Source: Bacillota bacterium (GTDB lineage Bacteria > Bacillota > Clostridia > Acetivibrionales > JAEZXR01). Taken from it: 64,000 bases of DNA. Shown in pieces: positions 1 to 7,931 of this stretch. The stretch is from assembly GCA_023419605.1 (NCBI GenBank), contig JAEZXR010000043.1, positions 1 to 64,000 on the forward strand, written 5' to 3'. A model generated the notes under the pieces. It had not been told where the DNA came from and made no database searches. It saw nothing but the letters and a program-made list of their open reading frames with translations. Positions within the stretch are counted from its first letter, which is position 1, and every line of letters starts with the position of its first letter. The translations under genes were made by a program, and so were the position numbers.

Positions 1-2
1 TG

Positions 3-75
3 GGCGAGCAGCAAGCTTTGCTTGCGACCAGCCAGGCTGCATGGACGAGCAGTAAGCTTTGCTTACGACCAGTCC
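3..75 (+). repeat. Tandem pair of structured hairpin repeats
   Basis: Two copies (3-33 and 43-75) share one fold. Each has an outer stem (GGC/GCC in copy 1, GGAC/GTCC in copy 2), an internal loop GAGCA opposite GACCA, an inner 6-bp stem and a TTT loop. The inner stem is GCAAGC/GCTTGC in copy 1 and GTAAGC/GCTTAC in copy 2, so C-G has become T-A by paired changes. A third copy lies at 51358-51388 on the other strand. The family is unknown to me; it could be a REP-type DNA repeat or a structured RNA. Confidence 0.7.
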
Positions 76-340
76 GTTTCAACGAGGCGGGAGATATGCT
101 CGCCGCCTATAAAGTTAATCGGTACCCACCACCCAAAGAGGTGAGGGATATTTTATGCCTCGTTATAAAGTATTGTAACACTTTGAAATCAAAGGTTCAA
201 TTGCTTTCGATCCACCTCTGCGGCATGGAAAATCCGGCACTGACGAATTCCTGTACTTGACCCTGCCCCTTTAGAGGAGTATAATCATAATTCGAGAAGA
301 GTAAGAAGATTATGTTAAGCAATCAATCGTTCTTTCGAAG
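76..340. other. Gene-free stretch before the MATE gene
   Basis: No convincing gene is seen. An 80-codon open frame at 18-260 runs through the hairpin repeats, has no ribosome-binding site and no recognisable protein features. The stretch may hold the 3' side of a neighbouring locus outside the window. Confidence 0.5.
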
Positions 341-389
341 GAGTGAAGCATAATTTTCACTCTATTTTTGTGCAATTGGCAAAATAGAG
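341..389 (+). terminator. Terminator-like hairpin with overlapping alternative stem
   Basis: GAGTGAA (341-347) pairs with TTCACTC (356-362) and is followed by TATTTTT, the form of an intrinsic terminator. A second stem, CTCTATTTT (360-368) with AAAATAGAG (381-389), shares three bases with the first, so the two are partly exclusive. The pair ends 30 nt before the MATE start codon. It could be a terminator for an upstream transcript or a simple attenuator. Confidence 0.45.
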
Positions 390-419
390 ATATCATTTAC
401 AAGAAAGCTGGCGTGTTTC

Positions 420-1814
420 ATGAAGTTTAATTTTTTACAGCAGAATACGGAAGAAAGGCGTAACCTGATCTTAAACGGCCGTATATCGACAACTATTCTA
501 TTCTTATCTATTCCTACGTTAATGATGGGCCTGGTTCAATCCATTATGCCCGTTATGGACGGACTTTTTATCAACAATATTGCGGGTACTGTGGCAGCAA
601 GCGCCATTACATACTCCACACCCATTATCAACATGATGAGTGCATTAGCCCAGGGCCTTAGCGTCGCCGGAATGGCGATGATCGGCCAGGCAAACGGAAG
701 AGGTGATTTTGCCGGCGCACGGCATGTCTCCACACAGCTGGTTGTTTTCTCTTTTGTATTGGGCTGCATTATTGCTCCCATACTTTTTTTTGTATCTTTT
801 CCCGTGTCCTGGCATGTGGACACCCAAATTTCACACGATGTATTTTTATATCTGGCACTGAACTCACTGGTTGTGCCCTTTTCCTTTATCGAGTCCATCT
901 ATAATGCAATAAAAAATGCCAGCGGAAGGCCGGAGGCTACTTTTATCCGAATGATCCTTATGCTGGTGCTGAAGGTGATATTCAATGCCATATTTATCGC
1001 TTTTTTCCGTTGGGGCATTTTAGGTGCTTTTATGGCTTCCCTGATGTCAAATGCTTTGATTTGCTTCTGGATGTATTATGAGCTGTTCATGAAGTCCGGG
1101 GAAGACCGGCTCAAGCTGCGCGGCTTCAAATTTGACTTTGGAATTTTACGTGATCTGTTCCGGATCGGAATTCCCTCCGTCATTTCCAGCCTGATGCTTA
1201 ACCTGGGATTCGTTCTCATCAATAATGAGATTCAAAAATACGGACCTGTGGTTTTGACGGGTCAGGGGATTGCAGGAAACATAACCTCTGTTTGCTTTAT
1301 TCTGCCTTCTTCCTTCGGTTCCTCCGTTACTACCATGGTCAGTATGAATGTGGGAGCCGGCCAAGCCGACAAAGCCCGTACCGCCTGTATCGTAGGCTGC
1401 GTTATCAGTGCCATAACCGCCGCTCTCCTGATCGCCGTCGTTGTGCCCTTGTCCCCGTATCTCACGGTTTTGTTTACACGGCAAAAGGAAGTCCTTGATA
1501 TTGCAAACAAAGCCTTGCATATCTACACCTATTCCGTTATCGGTTTCGGCATCTGCATGGTGCAGCAGGGTGCTTATATCGGTTTGGGACGCATGCGGAT
1601 TCCCCTGGTGATGAACATATTGCGGATCTGGCTTTTGCGGTATCTCTTTATTTTGGCAACGGAGCACTCCCTAGGATTTTATTCCGTATTCTGGGGCAAT
1701 CTATTCTCCAATTATATGGCCGCCGTCATTACCACGCTCTTGATTTTACGGATCAAGTGGGTTTCCGCCATACCGGTAAAGGGCATCGTCAAAAAGGATC
1801 TGTCCCATACGTAG
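420..1814 (+). CDS. MATE family multidrug/Na+ antiporter
   Basis: The 464-residue product is an integral membrane protein with about twelve hydrophobic segments and the length usual for MATE exporters. The two-lobe layout is visible: the early stretch LVQSIMPVMDGLFINNIAG and the later SSLMLNLGFVLINNEIQKYG are the matching beginnings of the two MatE halves. Members export cationic drugs or metabolites using a Na+ or H+ gradient. The ATG at 420 has only a weak purine-rich ribosome site (AAGAAAG). It stands alone on the plus strand and converges on the tetR gene. The substrate cannot be read from sequence. The downstream TetR lies on the opposite strand with its own operator elsewhere, so control of this exporter by it is possible but not shown. 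Confidence 0.9.
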   Translation: MKFNFLQQNTEERRNLILNGRISTTILFLSIPTLMMGLVQSIMPVMDGLFINNIAGTVAASAITYSTPIINMMSALAQGLSVAGMAMIGQANGRGDFAGARHVSTQLVVFSFVLGCIIAPILFFVSFPVSWHVDTQISHDVFLYLALNSLVVPFSFIESIYNAIKNASGRPEATFIRMILMLVLKVIFNAIFIAFFRWGILGAFMASLMSNALICFWMYYELFMKSGEDRLKLRGFKFDFGILRDLFRIGIPSVISSLMLNLGFVLINNEIQKYGPVVLTGQGIAGNITSVCFILPSSFGSSVTTMVSMNVGAGQADKARTACIVGCVISAITAALLIAVVVPLSPYLTVLFTRQKEVLDIANKALHIYTYSVIGFGICMVQQGAYIGLGRMRIPLVMNILRIWLLRYLFILATEHSLGFYSVFWGNLFSNYMAAVITTLLILRIKWVSAIPVKGIVKKDLSHT

Positions 1815-1906
1815 TTATGGGTCTACCCCTTTGATCCCCCTGAGGAAGACTGTCCAGCCTGCCGGTAGGATGCCTCCACTGTGCTGGTGAGAAACCAGCA
1901 AACCTG

Positions 1907-1938
1907 GCATAATTTGGCACACATGTGTCAAATTATGC
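1907..1938. terminator. Near-perfect 32-bp palindrome between convergent genes
   Basis: Fifteen of sixteen base pairs can form around the centre at 1922/1923, one of them G-U. The stem covers the stop codon of the tetR gene and lies between two convergent genes, so it probably ends transcription from both sides, although neither side has a strong T tract. Its core (GGCACACATGTGTCA) also resembles the tetR-type operator halves at 3558-3597 with wider spacing, so regulator binding is an alternative. Confidence 0.45.
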
Positions 1939-2544
1939 TTTCAAATGCAGGTCTATAAACTCCAATAACAGTTTACAATGACTGTCTATCGATTTCTCCT
2001 CTGTGCCAATGGAAATGGCAGTAATAATCAATCCTTCAACAAAAGTAATTATATAACCGGAAACTTCTTCTGCGTTGACTTTTCTGGAAAACTCGCCTCT
2101 TTGCACTCCGTATTCAATCAACCGGCTAAGGGCTTTTAAGGCAATATCATGCCTTTTGGTCAGGAAATCCAGCTCCTTGTGATTTCTCCTGCTCTTTATG
2201 AAAAACTCATATGCAGCAGGAAGTAATGTAGTATGGATATGCAAAATACTATTTTTCTCCGCTTCCACAAAAGCTTTTATGATTTCATACGCACTCCAAT
2301 CCATTTCCATAAGACCCTCGATTCCATTCTTATCCTCCTGCATGTCACTTTCCATCAATGCAGCAAAGATTTCTTCCGTAGAGGAGAAATACCTGTATAA
2401 ACCACCGCGGCTGATATTACATTCATCCACAATATCCTGCATCGTGGTTTCATCAAACCCCTTTCGGATGAAAACCCTTTTGGCCGATTCAAGAATACAT
2501 TGTATCTTATCATTTTTATAACGTTCCGATACCCTCGGGCTCAC
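1933..2544 (-). CDS. TetR/AcrR family transcriptional regulator
   Basis: This 203-residue protein has a TetR N-terminal helix-turn-helix over about residues 15-60 (VFIRKGFDETTMQDIVDECN followed by ISRGGLYRYFSSTEEIF) and an all-helical ligand-binding region after it, the standard size for the family. It starts 23 bp after the reductase-like gene on the same strand, so the two form an operon. The promoter of that operon carries two TGACAC-NN-GTGTC-type palindromes (3558-3597) flanking the -10 box, as expected for autorepression by a TetR dimer. The ligand is unknown. Confidence 0.9.
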   Translation of the reverse strand: MSPRVSERYKNDKIQCILESAKRVFIRKGFDETTMQDIVDECNISRGGLYRYFSSTEEIFAALMESDMQEDKNGIEGLMEMDWSAYEIIKAFVEAEKNSILHIHTTLLPAAYEFFIKSRRNHKELDFLTKRHDIALKALSRLIEYGVQRGEFSRKVNAEEVSGYIITFVEGLIITAISIGTEEKSIDSHCKLLLEFIDLHLKA

Positions 2545-2567
2545 TATGATCCCTCCGCTTCAATCCT

Positions 2568-3533
2568 CTAAAGCCCCTGGACATTTTGTCCGGCTAAAAA
2601 ATACTTTTCCTTATTTGTAAGTAATGGAGTACTTATATTTAAAGCTTTCGCGGTCCCGTACACATCACCGCACAGTTCATATAGATCCTCCAGATTATTA
2701 TGCAGCTCCATAATTTTTCTGGCTAGTATATTTTTCTTAAAATAATGCTTAAACAGTATGCTTGAAAATAACGCCGGGTAGTAATACATTTTTATTTCAT
2801 TCTTATAGTCATTTAAATTGACGCCCCTGGCTTCAACCACTTTTAGCGCTTCCCTCATTGTGAGAATGCCTTCCCGCAGCGCTTTGACATTATCCATAAA
2901 GGCCGGCGCACTTCCGTATTTTAAGCATGTACTGATGACACCGGCATTGACCGCCATATGAATCCAAATCCAATGCAAAACATCCTTTGGCGTTTCCACT
3001 TTTATTTTTGCCTTTTCGAATATTGCTTTGATCATTTCCAGCCTTTTTGTTTTTTTACCGTCTGTCTCTCCGAGCAGGATGTGATCCAGGATTGCACCCT
3101 CTAATTTTCTATTTTCATAGTCCATATTGCCTCCTGCCACCGGATAGCCCCATAGATACCTTTCCCGGCTTATGAAATTATCTACATAGGAGTAGTCCTT
3201 CCACAGTCCGTTAAAGAAAAGGATATCCCCGGTAATGGAATTTTCCTTCAGTACTTGTAAAACCCCTTCCAGAGAACCGTGCTTTACACTTACCATCATT
3301 AGATCGAATTCCCTGTATTCTTTAAAATCCGTTATGGTTCTGATTGTATAATGATCCCGAATTTCCTCCATATTTTTTTCATCTCTGCCATCCAGGATAT
3401 TTACATCGATTCCTTTTCTCAATTGCCCGGCTCTATTTTCCCTTACATAATGCACAACTTCGTTCCCGGCCCTTGATAGAAAATATCCATAAATCGTTCC
3501 AATGGCTCCAGCTCCAAAAATTAGTATTTTCAT
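2568..3533 (-). CDS. Ketopantoate reductase (ApbA/PanE)-like oxidoreductase
   Basis: The product is about 321 residues from the ATG at 3533, which follows an AAGGAGGG site; a longer frame to 3605 would start inside the operator and is rejected. The N-terminus MKILIFGAGAIGTIYGYFLS is a Rossmann NAD(P)H-binding fold with GxGxxG, followed by the ApbA region with HYVREN and later VSVKHGSLE. The C-terminal helical domain is present. Family members reduce 2-ketopantoate in CoA synthesis, but many solitary paralogues have unknown 2-keto substrates. Co-transcription with a TetR repressor rather than pan genes argues for a specialised inducible role. Confidence 0.8.
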   Translation of the reverse strand: MKILIFGAGAIGTIYGYFLSRAGNEVVHYVRENRAGQLRKGIDVNILDGRDEKNMEEIRDHYTIRTITDFKEYREFDLMMVSVKHGSLEGVLQVLKENSITGDILFFNGLWKDYSYVDNFISRERYLWGYPVAGGNMDYENRKLEGAILDHILLGETDGKKTKRLEMIKAIFEKAKIKVETPKDVLHWIWIHMAVNAGVISTCLKYGSAPAFMDNVKALREGILTMREALKVVEARGVNLNDYKNEIKMYYYPALFSSILFKHYFKKNILARKIMELHNNLEDLYELCGDVYGTAKALNISTPLLTNKEKYFLAGQNVQGL

Positions 3534-3553
3534 AGCTACACCCTCCTTAACCC

Positions 3554-3605
3554 AAAATGACACCAGTGTCATTATAATTATAACGACACTGGTGTCATTT
3601 TGCAA
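3554..3605 (-). promoter_or_regulatory. Promoter with double TetR-type operator
   Basis: On the minus strand, -35 TTGCAA (3600-3605) and -10 TATAAT (3577-3582) are 17 bp apart. One palindrome, TGACACCAGTGTCG, fills the spacer (3584-3597) and a second, TGACACTGGTGTCA, covers the start site (3558-3571). Together they form 17-bp inverted arms (3554-3570 and 3585-3601). Binding at either site would block RNA polymerase. The obvious ligand is the TetR protein encoded by the second gene of the transcript. Confidence 0.8.
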
Positions 3606-3674
3606 GTTTTTTGTTACAGACCTTTTGTACGTGGCCTCAGGGCAGAATGTTCATTCCGGCTTTTTCCTTGAACC

Positions 3675-4913
3675 TCAGACTACAAAGAAATATTCATTGA
3701 TGTAGGCGATGGTATAAATTACGTTAAAGCTCAGAAACAGTGTAATAAAGGTGAAGTCAAGCAATCTTTTCTCCTTTGCAGCCATTGCCAGGAAGATAAA
3801 AAGCGGAAAGCTTGCCATATAGTACCGAATAACGCTGGTCATGGTATAGGAAGCACTGCTTAAGGGTATAAGTACCAGGACAAGGCCGTAAACGGCAAGT
3901 TCCAGGGCATAGGGCTTGTCCCATCGGCGGCTTCGGAAAAACCTTATGTATACTGCCAGCGCAAAGGTGGTGAACAGGAAGCTGGCCAGTCCCAAATCCC
4001 AGCCGCCGGGTTGGATAAAGGACGGATAAAAGAAATAGCCTATATAGGAGAGAAAAGGGACGCTGGTGGTTCTCCCCCAGTTTAAAGACAGCTCGTGGAA
4101 AACGGCAAGGAAATCTCCCGTGAGAAAATACATGTACGTGAAAAAAGCCAGGAGAGGGCCTCCCGATAATACAAACTGGAGATACCGTTTTAATGGGATG
4201 CTTCTAAAGTTCCACTTGGCCTCCCGCACCATACAGAAGGCGATAAAAAACAAATTGGCAATGCCCGGTATTCTCGCCACCGTCGAAAGGGATGCTGCCA
4301 GTATGCTCCATCCGGTTTTTTTATTCATATAAAGATATACGGACAGGGCGGATAAAAAAATAAACAGGCTTTCCGTATAGGCCATGGACAGATAAATAGA
4401 AGCCGGATAAATAAGCATATATAGAATGGAACTTCGCGCAGTTTCATCCTCTCCGGTCATACTCCGGGCGATAAGGTATATCAGGTATATACCCAAAAAG
4501 CCGAAGAGATTGGATAAAAGCATCGCTGCCGTGGCGGCACCCAGGGGGGTTATAAAACAAACCAGGCGTATAAGCATCGGATATAAGGGGAAAAACGGCC
4601 AGTCAGCCGCAGGATGGGGTTCATCCATCCGGTACGTGTCATAGCCTCTTTCAGCGATTCTGAGATAGAAACCACTGTCAAACTTAATAAAATCCTTCAC
4701 TGAGGGAAAATGAGTCTCATAGACAAAGTCCGGGGTTTCAAGCCTCGTATACCCCTTCTCATCCTGTGTATACTGCGGGCGTTCCGTGTACTTGGGGAAG
4801 AGGTTATAGCCAAAATAAGCGACGGTATAGATACCGATGCGGCTTATGAGGAAAAAGCATAGAACAATCGTAAAGTTCCTTACTGAATGTGATTTTAACT
4901 TTTCGTAAAGCAA
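3675..4913 (-). CDS. PIG-V/GPI18-like membrane mannosyltransferase
   Basis: This is a 412-residue polytopic membrane protein with about ten hydrophobic segments. An early loop carries FDSGFYLRIAERGY, then WPFFPLYPMLIRL and AYTESLF, the pattern of bacterial PIG-V-like glycosyltransferases that use polyprenyl-phosphate sugars on the outer face of the membrane. The acidic residue in FDSGFY sits where GT-C enzymes have a catalytic aspartate. Translation starts at a TTG eight bases after a GGAGGG site. Neighbours give no pathway. The acceptor is unknown; a cell-wall polymer or protein glycan is plausible. Confidence 0.75.
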   Translation of the reverse strand: MLYEKLKSHSVRNFTIVLCFFLISRIGIYTVAYFGYNLFPKYTERPQYTQDEKGYTRLETPDFVYETHFPSVKDFIKFDSGFYLRIAERGYDTYRMDEPHPAADWPFFPLYPMLIRLVCFITPLGAATAAMLLSNLFGFLGIYLIYLIARSMTGEDETARSSILYMLIYPASIYLSMAYTESLFIFLSALSVYLYMNKKTGWSILAASLSTVARIPGIANLFFIAFCMVREAKWNFRSIPLKRYLQFVLSGGPLLAFFTYMYFLTGDFLAVFHELSLNWGRTTSVPFLSYIGYFFYPSFIQPGGWDLGLASFLFTTFALAVYIRFFRSRRWDKPYALELAVYGLVLVLIPLSSASYTMTSVIRYYMASFPLFIFLAMAAKEKRLLDFTFITLFLSFNVIYTIAYINEYFFVV

Positions 4914-5276
4914 AACGAGTACCCTCCTAAAGAGTTTTTTCGTGATGCTAAGGTAACTCCGGTTAAGCTTTTACACCTCTTAACAAAATCATTTTTAACC
5001 CCTTAGCACCCCGGCAAGTGCTTCGGAACAAAAGTAAGCTGTAAAGGAGCAAAATACTGGTTAACCAGGCATTACAGGAAGTTTGCCAAGTTATTCATCG
5101 GACTGAACATAGAACCGGGAATCAATTTGTTCTCAAACACTCGCTTGACCTAAGTATAAAATTAAAATTGTTAAAAGTCAATTCCAGGAGACCGTTTCGA
5201 GTCCTGTTTTCCCATTTTTCTATAGGCGATGGATGGCTTGCCGCAAAGGCAGCAAGATGCAGCTGCAATACAGACA
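4914..5276. other. Intergenic region upstream of the glycosyltransferase gene
   Basis: No gene is supported. An 81-codon minus-strand frame at 5122-5367 runs across the operon terminator and has no family features. The region must hold the promoter for the glycosyltransferase gene, but I did not find a convincing -35/-10 pair. Confidence 0.5.
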
Positions 5277-5299
5277 AAAGCCGCACAAAGTGCGGCTTT
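5277..5299 (-). terminator. Rho-independent terminator of the sulfur/2-oxoacid operon
   Basis: On the minus strand AAAGCCGCAC and GTGCGGCTTT close a strong G+C stem with a short loop, followed by TTTTGT. It lies about 90 nt after the stop codon of the gamma-lyase gene, the last gene of the operon. Confidence 0.85.
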
Positions 5300-5390
5300 A
5301 ACCCATGTTTTGCAAGTACTTGCTCAGTATTTACAGAATCCGTTCCATTCCTCTTCCATAAAATCATTTACTGGAGCTATATCCTCCTAT

Positions 5391-6548
5391 TCAAATAAAG
5401 GATAATGCATGTTCAAGATCCCCGATTAAATCCTTGCTGTCTTCTATCCCTACGGAGATTCTTATAAGATTATCAAAAATCCCTATTTTCTCCCTATTTT
5501 CCTTCGGAATGGACGCATGCGTCATAATGGCCGGATGCTCGATCAGACTCTCTACCCCTCCAAGGCTTTCGGCTAAAGCAAAAAGCTTTGTTTTTTCCAA
5601 AAACCGCCTGGATTCATCGATGCCGCCTTTAAGAAAGAATGTAACCATTCCACCCGGCGCATTCATCTGGCTTCTTGCAAGTTCATACTGCGGATGACTT
5701 TTAAGTCCCGGATAGATTACACCTTCAACCTTTGGATGGCTTTCCAGAAACTCTGCGATTTTCTGCGCGTTTGAAGAATGCTCCCGCATCCGGATGGAAA
5801 GTGTTTTAATGCCTCTCAAAACAAGAAAGGAGTCAAAGGGAGACAATACAGCCCCGGTGGCGTTGTGTAAAAAGCTCAGTTTTTCCACAAGTTCGTTATT
5901 GTCACCTACAACTACAATTCCCGCGACCACATCGGAATGGCCATTCAGGTATTTCGTTGCGGAATGCACTACAATGTCAAAGCCAAAGTCCAGCGGCTTC
6001 TGGATATAAGGGGTTGCAAAGGTATTATCGCAAACAGCGAGGATATGATGTTTTTTGGCGATGGCTGCAATTTTTCTTAAATCCACCACTTTTAAAAGCG
6101 GGTTGGTGGGACTTTCCACCCAAATCATCTTTGTTTTATCCGTAATATATTTTTCTATCTCTTCCGGATTTTCCATATCTACAAAATCAACGGAAATTCC
6201 TGAAGTAAGCTTTTTTACTTTCTCAAAAATCCGATAGCTTCCGCCGTAAAGGTCATTGATGGAAATAATATGGGAGTCTTTGGGCAAAAGGTCTATTACA
6301 GTGGAGGAGGCAGCCAGTCCGGAGGAAAAAGCAAACCCTCTTTTTCCATTTTCCAGATCCGCAATGCATTCTTCCAATGCAAACCTTGTAGGATTTTTAG
6401 TCCTTGAATATTCATACCCTTTATGCACGCCCGGACTTTCCTGTACATAGGTGGAAGTCGCGTAAATAGGCGTCATAATAGCCCCTGTGGCAGGGTCCGG
6501 CGCCTGACCGGAATGGATTGCCTTTGTTGAAAAACTATAATTACTCAT
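5391..6548 (-). CDS. Cystathionine gamma-lyase/synthase family PLP enzyme
   Basis: The 385-residue protein belongs to the Cys/Met-metabolism PLP family. It begins with FSTKAIHSGQAPDPATGAI, carries YEYSRTKNPTR, the cofactor-pocket stretch FSSGLAASS, and the Schiff-base lysine in HSATKYLNGHSDVVAG (about residue 200). It probably splits cystathionine into cysteine, 2-oxobutyrate and ammonia; methionine gamma-lyase or cystathionine gamma-synthase activity cannot be excluded by eye. It follows the cystathionine beta-synthase gene by 12 bp and is the last gene of the operon. Any 2-oxobutyrate it releases is a possible substrate for the ferredoxin oxidoreductase encoded upstream. Confidence 0.9.
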   Translation of the reverse strand: MSNYSFSTKAIHSGQAPDPATGAIMTPIYATSTYVQESPGVHKGYEYSRTKNPTRFALEECIADLENGKRGFAFSSGLAASSTVIDLLPKDSHIISINDLYGGSYRIFEKVKKLTSGISVDFVDMENPEEIEKYITDKTKMIWVESPTNPLLKVVDLRKIAAIAKKHHILAVCDNTFATPYIQKPLDFGFDIVVHSATKYLNGHSDVVAGIVVVGDNNELVEKLSFLHNATGAVLSPFDSFLVLRGIKTLSIRMREHSSNAQKIAEFLESHPKVEGVIYPGLKSHPQYELARSQMNAPGGMVTFFLKGGIDESRRFLEKTKLFALAESLGGVESLIEHPAIMTHASIPKENREKIGIFDNLIRISVGIEDSKDLIGDLEHALSFI

Positions 6549-6560
6549 AGGAACCTCCTG

Positions 6561-7931
6561 TTAACCTCTCATTTTTAACCGCAGATAATTTAGAAAATCT
6601 ATTTTTGTTATCAACCCGTAAAATTCTTTTTCATCACTAATGATGGCTGTATAGCCTTTTTTTAATATGGCAACCAGGCTTTTAACATCATCCTTGGGCT
6701 TTAAGGTCTCCAGATTCGAAGTCATATAGTCTTTAATGCGTTTCTTGAAATCTGTCTCATTGCCCGCTTCAATGGCCAGCAGAATGTCATATTCATCAAT
6801 GATTCCGATGACTTTATCCTTTTCTACTACAGGGAGCTGAGAAATATTATATAATTTCATTTTGGAGTAGGCCTGTAAAATGGTATCCTCCTGCTTTACC
6901 GTAATGATGGCTCTTTCATTATAATTCCTTGAAATAATATCCGTCAGATCGCCCTTTTTCTCTTTATCGATAAAGCCGTTATCCAGCATCCAATAATCGT
7001 TGAACATTTTTGACAAATACTTGTTTCCGCTGTCACAAGCAAACGTAACGATATTCTTAGGAGTCCTTTGCTGCTGTGCATATTTTACCGCAGCAGCCAG
7101 TAGCACACCGGTGGAGGAACCTGCAAGGATTCCCTCTTCCCGCAGCAATGTCCTTGCTGCCAGAAACGCCTCCTTATCGCTTATGGAATAGGCTTCCTTA
7201 ACAAGACTCAGATCACACTGCAAAGGAACAAAATCCTCTCCGATTCCCTCCACCAGCCAGCTCCCTGCCTCTCCGACTTTTTGAGAATAAAAGTAATCCT
7301 TAAGAATGGAACCCTTGGGATCTGCCAGAACAAACTCTATATCCGGCTTCACCTTTCTAAAAAAGCGGGATAAGCCTCCGATGGTCCCTGCGGAGCCTAC
7401 ACCCACTACAACAGCATCCACATTTTGCTGCATCTGCGCCCAGATCTCCGGCCCTGTTGTGGTTTCATGGGCCAACGGATTCGAGGGATTATTAAATTGA
7501 TTGATATAATAGGAATTTGGAATTTCCTGTGAAAGCCGCAAAGCATAATCCTGATAATATTCCGGATGCCCTTTTTCCACATCGGAACGGGTCATAACGA
7601 TTTCAGCTCCCATGGCCTTTAAATGAGAAACCTTCTCCTGACTCATTTTATCCGGTATCACAAGGAGCAGTTTATAGCCTTTTTTTGCAGCGGTGAGGGC
7701 AAGCCCCAGGCCGGTATTTCCTGCCGTAGCTTCTATCAGCGTGTCGCCGGGCTTGATTTTCCCTTCCTTTTCCGCGTTTTCTATCATGGATAGGCCCACT
7801 CTGTCCTTGATTGAGCCGCCGGGATTTTGATTTTCAAGCTTTAAAAACAGTCTGGAGCTTCCCGTGTCAAAGCATTTTATTTCAACCATCGGCGTATTCC
7901 CGATAAGCTCCAATGTATCATTATAAATCAT
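6561..7931 (-). CDS. Cystathionine beta-synthase with C-terminal CBS pair
   Basis: This is a PLP enzyme of about 456 residues. It starts MIYNDTLELIGNTPMVEIK, has the PLP lysine in NPGGSIKDRVG (about residue 43) and the phosphate-binding loop AGNTGLG. After the catalytic part (to about 320) there are two CBS modules (about 335-455), the arrangement of cystathionine beta-synthase; there is no N-terminal haem segment as in animal enzymes. The ATG at 7931 follows GGAGAGG and overlaps the stop of the preceding gene as ATGA, so the two are translationally coupled. It would condense homocysteine with serine; O-acetylserine sulfhydrylase activity is the main alternative. CBS pairs often bind adenosyl ligands such as S-adenosylmethionine. 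Confidence 0.88.
   Translation of the reverse strand: MIYNDTLELIGNTPMVEIKCFDTGSSRLFLKLENQNPGGSIKDRVGLSMIENAEKEGKIKPGDTLIEATAGNTGLGLALTAAKKGYKLLLVIPDKMSQEKVSHLKAMGAEIVMTRSDVEKGHPEYYQDYALRLSQEIPNSYYINQFNNPSNPLAHETTTGPEIWAQMQQNVDAVVVGVGSAGTIGGLSRFFRKVKPDIEFVLADPKGSILKDYFYSQKVGEAGSWLVEGIGEDFVPLQCDLSLVKEAYSISDKEAFLAARTLLREEGILAGSSTGVLLAAAVKYAQQQRTPKNIVTFACDSGNKYLSKMFNDYWMLDNGFIDKEKKGDLTDIISRNYNERAIITVKQEDTILQAYSKMKLYNISQLPVVEKDKVIGIIDEYDILLAIEAGNETDFKKRIKDYMTSNLETLKPKDDVKSLVAILKKGYTAIISDEKEFYGLITKIDFLNYLRLKMRG

Noticed and set aside
18..260. 80-codon plus-strand open frame at the window start
   Set aside because: It is made largely from the hairpin repeats, has no ribosome-binding site and no protein features.
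3533..3605. Longer start for the reductase-like gene
   Set aside because: It would translate the operator and -10 region and ignore the AAGGAGGG site before the ATG at 3533.
5122..5367. 81-codon minus-strand frame after the gamma-lyase gene
   Set aside because: It spans the operon terminator at 5277-5299 and has no recognisable family or ribosome site.
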